A stretch of DNA of 64,000 nucleotides from Pararge aegeria (taxonomy: Eukaryota > Arthropoda > Insecta > Lepidoptera > Nymphalidae). The stretch spans positions 13,702,001 through 13,766,000 of the forward strand of contig NC_053200.1 of NCBI RefSeq assembly GCF_905163445.1. Direction: 5' to 3'. Below are positions 57,461 through 64,000 of this stretch, one piece after another (positions within the stretch are counted from its first letter, which is position 1; the number at the start of each line of letters is the position of its first letter). The notes under the pieces are model-generated. The model had not been told where the DNA came from. It ran no database searches and saw only the letters and a program-made list of their open reading frames with translations. The position numbers and the translations under genes were made by a program.

Positions 57461-57802
57461 ACGGTAAGTTGAAATTTGCTTGCACACAATGCGTGGCTAA
57501 CGTTGCATTAAACCTACACTACGATAACTCTAGTCAAATTCAACCTAAACAAAAGTCAAAGCACACTAAAGTTAACCGATTACAGACAAACTGTAAACGT
57601 ACGAATGGTTATTCGGGCTGCCTCTTGCACTTCTAAATGAACTGTGAATACTATACTCAATGTACAGTCTAAAAAACTTCGTTAGTTAATGATTGCAAGT
57701 CAATACTGAATTAAAACCTAACAAATAAATAATTGCAGAAATAGTGCTTCCCATTAATCGTATGACAATAATACCACCTGTCATACAGTCTGAAGTTATG
57801 TG

Positions 57803-60800
57803 CTATTTAGTTTCTATGGGGGTTCCGTTCGTATTCTCTGAGATTACTTCTCTTTGGTTGCCATTGTTGTCGCTCTTTGGTGCGGTGCATTCAAAATTTT
57901 TGCACAAGAAGACAATCTGAAAAAAACATTGTTAAGTACACTTTACATTAGATATTAAGTTACAAGGCGTTCCGAAGCGAAACTTCTTTAAGCTCTCGTA
58001 TGTGGACTGAACTCGTAAAAAGCGAAACGAGCAAGAGCTAGCGCAAGTGGAAGCTTTATAGCCTATGTGGTGCGGCGCAGTTTGTTACCATGGCAACAAT
58101 GGTCGGCATATCAAAAATCATCATCATCATCATCACATCAACCCATTACCTCCTCCTCCTACAGTGAGAAGGAGTTAAGGCCGTAGTCCACCACGCTGGC
58201 CCAGTGCGGATTGGTGGACTCCACACACTTTTGATGTTTTCCTTCAACGTTGAAGCATGTGATATTTTAATAACTTAAAACGCACATAACTTAGAAAAGT
58301 GTGACCTGGGATTCGAGCTCTACCCCCCGGAAGTAAAGTCGAGTTCCTACCCAATGCGCTATCACCGCTTCATATATTAAAAATATCTAAATCATATTCA
58401 ATTTTATATATTTTATACAGTGTTAAATAAAAGATACCAAAAAGCTCTCGGCCTTTAGTTGTTTACATTAAAACTAACAACTTTCCACTACTTATTTTTT
58501 TTTTAACTCGATGGAAAATATTCAACATATTGCCGAGATACTCTACTTGTCACTACTCTGTATTGACAATAACTACTCTATAGTGCGTGTTCGCAAGCGG
58601 CATCAGGGACATATATTCGGTTACACAGTGTAATGTCACTACAGAAATAACACTTTTTTTTTTTATTATAAATAAATACTGAATATTAAAAAGTCTTCGA
58701 ACAAAAGTAGTTAGTTCTAATGGTAGGAACATCAACGCCGAGAGCTTTCGGGGATGTTTTATTTAACCCTGTATACTGTCCACCAATCCGCACTAGGCCA
58801 GCGTGGTGGACTACGGCTTTAACCCCTTCTCATTGTGGGAGGAGACCCGTGCCCTGTAGTTGTTCGGAAATAGGTTGGTATGATGTTGATAACAATGCCC
58901 TCTGCTTTTATCAAGTACTAGCTGTTGTCCACTTTCTTTGTCTGTGTTTATAACGATTTTTTTTTACAAATCCCGTGGGAACCGTTTAAGTAAAATGTAG
59001 AAAATTACTAGGTACTGCTTCTTAGGTACCTATAAACTTAGTCATTTTACATTTTACTTGGCACCGACTAGTTGTTACTTTTAGTTGTTGAACAGAGTAG
59101 GGTTTATTGTGTTGTGTAATTTTTTTTTAAATATCAAACGAATATAAGGCGCATCTCCAGTTCTAACTTGCAGAGGAATAAAAAAAAAATTGAGACATAG
59201 CAATGTATATTATGCTTCTTAAATATTTTGAGACAACAATGACAATGTGAGATGGTGATAGCAAAACACCAGGCTAAGTTAGAACAATCCTATTATAATG
59301 TTAAGGATTACTTAAACGATAAAAAAGCTTGGGTGTGAATTGCTCTAACTTCATAGCTTAATATATATTTACTGTGAGATGGTGATAACAAAAAAAAGTA
59401 CCCGACTAAGTTTGTTGTAAGCTCTTCTTAGACCAGGGCGCGTTTGGAACCCTCGTAGCTTTAGGTTTAAGTTGGCGAACGATGTTATCACCATCCCCTT
59501 ACAATTATGTAAACATATCTGTATGAACGCTTTATAAGTGCCTGTGATAGGCCTACATGAATAAAGAATTTGATTTTAAAAAATTTGTTGTGGGCTTATT
59601 CTTAGACCAGGACACGTTTAGAACCCTCGTAGCTCTGTTTACGAATGTAGTTATTGCAGTCACTTCCCACTCCTACGTACACATTTTGTATGTAACCGAC
59701 GCATCAAAAGTCTATCCCATCTCTCAGTCTCAGTCAGTCTCCCATCTATGTGCCTCTTTGAATAAAGAAATTTTTGACTTTGACCTTGACTTTAGTTACT
59801 CACGGTATAAACTAATATGGGTGCGGTGAGTACTGCGCCCGCCAGCACGTCCCACCAGTGGTGGCGGTGATCCATCATGCGAGAAACGGCGCAGTATATC
59901 GCGCTCGTCATACAGAGCACTTGGATCGACAGTATAGAGCGGAAGTTGATCTGACCGGCGCGCTGGTTCAAGTAGTACTGAAAGAAAACTAACTTATAAC
60001 AGTTATAGTAATGCTACTGATCGATTAGTAATATAATATATATATATATATATATAATAAATAATAAATATATATAATAAATATGCTACGACAATACACA
60101 CATCGCCTCCTAGCCCCAAAGTAAGCGTATCTTGTGTTTTGGGGACTAAGATGACTGATGAATATTTTTATGAATAATATACATAAATTCTTAGAATATA
60201 CATATAAACACCCAGACACTGAAAAACATTCATGCTCATCACACAAACATTTTCCAGTTGTGGGAATCGAACCCACGGCCTTGGACTCAGAAAGCAGGGT
60301 CGCTGCAAACTGCGTCAATCGGCCGTCATATCAGTGCGAAGTGCAATCATTGTTGAAATAACTTTTCCGCATTACGATAATCTGGTGAAAGCTGAAAAAG
60401 AAAGAGTATCAAATTACTTGGACCTTGCTTACGAGATTACCGCCATGTTTAGTGTTGAGTCGACAGAAGTTGTTTCAGTCTACGGTCTTCTCGTGAAAAG
60501 ATTCGATCAATATCTTAAGAAGCTTTCACTCGGTTGTTGGATTAAGGGTCGTATACAGGAGGCAGTAGTTCTGAAACGGCGCGTATTGTGAGGAGGTTCC
60601 TCACTCTGGAGCTCCGAACTCGAAATTCCCGCAAGCGGAGGAGTGTTTTTTTTTATAAATTTTTAAAGTGAAACTTTCATTACAAGGTCTCAGACTTTTT
60701 CGACTGTGTGTTGCATGTCGCGTGACGGTCGGCCGCGGAGTAGGAATAAAGTGACAGGCGCTCGTCAGAGCAGCCGAGACCAATATGGCGGCGTCTATAG

Positions 60801-63600
60801 TTGGCATCAGCTGTAGTGCATAGGCTATCACTCATTTGTGTGTTTCATTATAATATATTGTTTCCAGTTTTTTAATATGTATATGTGTATATGATATAAA
60901 TAATTGTTAAGTATTATGTATGTCGTGCTCTAAAACACAGAGTTCATTAAAAATATTAGTTCCCATTTTTCAGGTATAAAATTAAGATTGATGAAGCGAT
61001 TTTTATACCCTTAATGGAATATTTTTACCCGAAATCTTTTAGTTAAATGTCTATAATGTGAGAAAACTTTCACTTTTACCGTAGTTTCATAAAAACATAC
61101 AATCCTGTTTTTAATAGTGTTTTTTTTATTATACATATTTTAATAACGTTGTTAATTTTTTGTTAAATGTATATAAATATATGATAGAGATAAAAAATAG
61201 ATTTTATAAATTTTTAATAAATACAAAAATTTCTGCTTATTTAGAGAGCCTTAGACCGCGATTGCCAAAGTTTTAAAAATTAACAATCGCGAGCGAGCAA
61301 TGAAAATATAATGAACTTTTGGTCTTCTACATTAATAATGTTTACTGAGTCCGGATATTACAAACTGTAAATATTACAGATTCATTTATATCATTACTTA
61401 AACAAATAAAATAATAAATAAATGAAATAGTAATACTTAATAACTTACAACAACGAATATGCCCATGTGGAAGGCTAATGACGTGTGGCCCGAAGGAAAG
61501 CTCCTGTCCGACTGATTCAGCCAATAAGCTTTCGTACAAGTGTAGCTCGAGATATATTCGGAACTGGAACATATTAAATAAAATTTATGATTACATATAG
61601 CATTGTTTTTTTGTTTATTCTCTTATTATGTAAGATTTTCATTACTCTTTAGTGTAAAGTATCTTATAAAAATATTTAAAAACAAAGGCATTCAAAAGGC
61701 CTGCCGGCAGAAGTGAACATTCATATTGATGAAATGGTAAAGTTAAATAAGTTGTGTAAAACATTGAAAATTTAAATAGAATACTCCCGACAGTATAGAA
61801 TTTAGAATTAATATCAGTTATCAGTTTAGAATTTGCTTATATTTAACGTATTATGTTAAGCCTCTAAGATAAATTGTAAATAAATTCAATATTCATACAG
61901 ATAAAAAACCCCATCAAAATCATCCCATCAACCTATTCTTTTATAAGCTCTGATACCACAGAAACAGATAATAAATAGTAAGTTATGCCTAACATTCGTA
62001 CAGAAAACCCGTATCGAAATCGATCCATTCTTTTAGGTGCTACGACACCACAAAAAAGATAATAAATAGTAGTTTATGCTAATTATTCAGGTATTAGTTT
62101 AGAATTTGCTTATTTAACGCATAAGCCTGATAAGATATATTGTTTATAAATTTAACATTCAAACAGAAAAAACCGCATCAAAATCGATCAATTCCTTTAG
62201 GAACTATATATATCACAAACACAGATCCACACATAAAATTTATACTACCCGTCATTTAAAAAAATACTTACGCCTCGCAGGTCTCCGCCTCTTTAGGTCT
62301 GCAGGTGTCAAAAAAGTGCGGTCTCGGAGACCCGACAACGGACTTGATGCACTGAATGAGGGTCAAATTAAGCAGGAACCCAAACACGTACTCCTTGTAC
62401 CAGCTCAGTGCGTGCTTCTTGGCTACCACCATTTTGTCTCGCTGTCTCTCTACCATGAGCATCTGAAAAAATCAAGGAACCCTCCCGTCTTCGCACGGAT
62501 GCAATGTGTATTAAGTTTGGTAATTTTGGTAAACACCGTCTAGCGGTATTCAACATTTCGGAGTGCTCACGAGCTATTCGATTTCGTTTAAGCATCTCCT
62601 TTCTATTGGATAGAAGCAGGCGTTACTTTGCAGAAATCTATAATATACTAGCTCTTACCCGCGACTTCGTCTGCGTTTGATTTTGTTTTTAAAGTATTCA
62701 GTATCGCTAAGCCTTAAATGAGTATAGTAGTATATATATAAAACATGTGACTGTAAATTAATTATAGACAAATAATTTGCAATAAAATAAAATTGCGACT
62801 ATAATTAAAGATCTAAGCTATCCTATCTCTTAAGTTGGACCAGACTGCTCATGGTGTGCCAATTTAATTTAAAATCGGTTAAGTAGTTTAGGAGTCCATC
62901 GCGGACAAACATCGTGACAGGAGATTTATATATATTAAGATTATGAAAATTAAGCTTAATTTGCTATATTCCGCGAACAGCAACCCGCGAATAACATTTC
63001 TGTTCGCGGAGTATAGCAAATTAAGCTTAATTATTATAATAAATCTCTTTTCTACCATCGAACTGCGAGGCACCGAAATAATCTGCACCGTTACGTTGTT
63101 GAAATACTATCAACACGTACGAATCGCTATGCTTCTTCCTTTCTGATACGCACCGCTAGAGGCCTGGAATGCCCTCCCATCTTCCGTCTTCCCCAATACC
63201 TATAACTTAACTCAACTTTCAAATTAAATCAAATCATAGACAGTACATAATTTTCCTCTCAAGCCTGTGGGGTATTCATAGGTAAAGGTTTTCATTCACA
63301 CGTTGTGTTACTGCACGCAAGTCAGTCTCCGTAATGTTCACACTCCGGTCGATGTCTAAGAAAACCATGCGGATAAACTGGGGCGGAAAAACAAGGTCAT
63401 TGGCGTGATCCCGAGCCTTAAAATTTCAGTCACTCAGGTACTCACCACAACAGGGGGCAAAAGCAACGTGATAGCCATCAGCCATTTCCAGCTCACTGTG
63501 TCCCCAGTGTAAGGGTAGGACAGCGCTGGGTCATTACACTGGAAGCCAACTTGTCCACCGGGCAACAGCTTTGACTCCACCAGCAGAAATATTAGGAGAA
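57803..63600 (-). CDS. Lipid phosphate phosphatase (PAP2 family, wunen/PLPP type), 5' incomplete
   Basis: Integral membrane phosphatase that dephosphorylates extracellular lipid phosphates such as phosphatidate, lysophosphatidate and sphingosine-1-phosphate; in Drosophila wunen proteins guide germ cells. Exons, 5' to 3': 63600-63446, 62462-62272, 61563-61449, 59977-59804, 57916-57803; 749 nt, about 249 codons plus missing N-terminal exon(s) beyond the window. All junctions are GT/AG. Catalytic motifs in order: C1 KSVVGSPRP (K-x6-RP), C2 FPSGHTS, C3 SRMMDHRHHWWD (SR-x5-H-x3-D). Hydrophobic helices flank them (MAITLLLPPVV, YVFGFLLNLTLI, GHTSLAFHMGIFVV, SILSIQVLCMTSAIYCAV, DVLAGAVLTAPILVYT). The loop between helices has paired Cys (GFQCND, TCRPKEAETC). 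The tail is short and polar, ending in IETK. Orthology to wun, wun2 or a paralogue cannot be told here. Confidence 0.92.
58117..58375 (-). mobile_element. SINE-B, near full length
   Basis: (ATC)n tail, truncated CGGCCC block, full body and inverted head GGGATTCGAGCTCTACC; in the last intron of the lipid phosphatase. Confidence 0.75.
58776..58885 (+). mobile_element. SINE-B 3' fragment
   Basis: GTCCACCAATCCGCACTAGG to GGAGACCCGTGCCCTGTAG with a short tail. Confidence 0.7.
59415..59582 (+). mobile_element. LINE 3' tail
   Basis: TTCTTAGACCAGGGCGCGTT, CCCTCGTAGCTTTAGG, GTGATAGGCCTACATGAATA and a GAATTTGATTTT tail; the first part is repeated at 59596-59640. Confidence 0.55.
60034..60085. repeat. 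(TA)n-rich microsatellite
   Basis: TATATA run with ATAATAAATA interruptions abutting the tail of a SINE-A copy. Confidence 0.75.
60083..60328 (-). mobile_element. SINE-A, full length
   Basis: Complete on the - strand with box B GTGGGTTCGATTCCCAC and box A GATTGACGCAGTTTGCAGCG. Confidence 0.85.
60345..60900 (+). mobile_element. LINE ORF2 C-terminus and 3' flank
   Basis: 60352-60591 codes FPHYDNLVKAEKERVSNYLD, LAYEITAMFSVESTEVV, LLVKRFDQYLKKLSLGCWIK and GRIQEAVVLKRRVL, a C-terminal segment I recognise from lepidopteran non-LTR retrotransposon polyproteins. The following GC-rich 3' stretch (to about 60830) has no further ORF. In the intron between the PSGH and SR-x5-H exons of the phosphatase. 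Confidence 0.65.
62649..62940 (-). mobile_element. Helitron-like repeat, inverted
   Basis: Opens ACTAGCTCTTACCCGCGACT (inverted CTAGT end) and closes near GGAGATTTATATATATTAAG. Located in the phosphatase intron. Confidence 0.5.
62948..63032. repeat. 33-bp inverted repeat from the hammerhead-bearing family
   Basis: Arms 62948-62980 and 63000-63032 (AATTAAGCTTAATTTGC to CGCGAACAG) differ at one base and enclose 19 bases. The arm is the CTATACTCCGCG block of that repeat. Confidence 0.8.
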
Positions 63601-63645
63601 CTGGAATACAATGATTACTATTTAATGAGAAGTTTCGTCGTCATT

Positions 63646-63830
63646 TGACTGCCGATTGGCGCAGTGGGTAGCGACCCTGCTTTCTGAGTCTAAAGCCGTG
63701 TCCTCGATTCCCACAACTAGAAAATGATTGTGTGACGAAAATGAATGTTTTTTAGTGTCTGGGTGTTTATATCTATATTATAAGTATTTATGCGCATTAT
63801 TCATAAATATATTCATCGGTTATATTAATT
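63646..63830 (+). mobile_element. SINE-A, 3' truncated
   Basis: Head intact (GCCGATTGGCGCAGTGGGTA), body ends at TATATTCATCGGTTATATT where an inverted LINE tail begins; 46 bases upstream of the exon at 63600. Confidence 0.75.
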
Positions 63831-63832
63831 CA

Positions 63833-64000
63833 ATTCAAATTCAAACTTCATTTATTTCAAGTAGGCCTAATTAATAAGCACTTTTGAAACGTCAAGTCAG
63901 TCTGTTTGTAGTGACTCTACCACGGGTTCGGAAGGCAGATTCCACGAGAAGAGCCGGCAAGAAACTCAGCAGATTGCTCTTTTCCAACATCATTTTTAAG
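63833..64000 (-). mobile_element. LINE 3' tail, inverted
   Basis: AATTCAAATTCAAAC tail, CACTTTTGAAACGTCAAGTC, GAGCCGGCAAGAAACTCAGC; same family as 6380-6515. Runs off the window. Confidence 0.65.

Noticed and set aside
57382..57636. 84-codon ORF after the satellite
   Set aside because: It begins in a degenerate satellite unit and has no recognisable domain or splice context.
60232..60591. 119-codon ORF as a host gene
   Set aside because: It starts in SINE-A and continues in a LINE ORF2 remnant.
62316..62543. 75-codon + strand ORF
   Set aside because: It is antisense to the phosphatase exon that carries the K-x6-RP motif.

Overview
This is a window of insect nuclear DNA, almost certainly from a moth or butterfly. 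Genes are split into many short exons separated by introns full of transposon relics. Two tRNA-derived SINE families, LINE 3' tails and Helitron-like ends of the kind that crowd lepidopteran (especially butterfly) genomes recur every few hundred bases. I cannot name the species.

Layout. (1) 549-18200, + strand: an ionotropic receptor gene of the IR75 type, with 12 exons seen and its first exon missing. (2) 19144-30120, + strand: a complete tandem paralogue with 12 exons, 641 codons, a signal peptide and a poly(A) signal just after the stop. The two genes share the pore, the M3 motif and several exons of identical length, so they arose by tandem duplication. They now differ in codon choice, in one intron and in a low-complexity insertion. 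(3) 31388-31921, - strand: a single-exon 177-codon ORF that I do not recognise. (4) 32559-50006, + strand: cytosolic threonyl-tRNA synthetase, 14 exons, about 715 residues, with the TGS, editing, catalytic and anticodon-binding parts all readable. It stands head to head with gene 3. (5) 50007-57802: a gene-poor interval that ends in a satellite array with nested periods of about 145, 290 and 870 bp. (6) 57803-63600, - strand: the 3' five exons of a lipid phosphate phosphatase of the wunen/PLPP type. All three catalytic motifs are present and the gene continues beyond the window.

The genes are unrelated in function: odorant or acid sensing, translation, and lipid phosphate turnover. Only the two receptors form a family cluster.

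The most unusual DNA is non-coding. A dispersed repeat carries a sequence that can fold like a minimal hammerhead ribozyme; several decayed copies lie here, one split by a SINE with a visible target-site duplication. A 1.1-kb nested palindrome is built from two inverted copies of an element that also occurs singly near 50.4 kb. SINE and LINE pieces sit directly against 3' splice sites in several introns. No true tRNA, rRNA or CRISPR locus was seen. All exon boundaries were read by eye from GT/AG signals, frame and family similarity.
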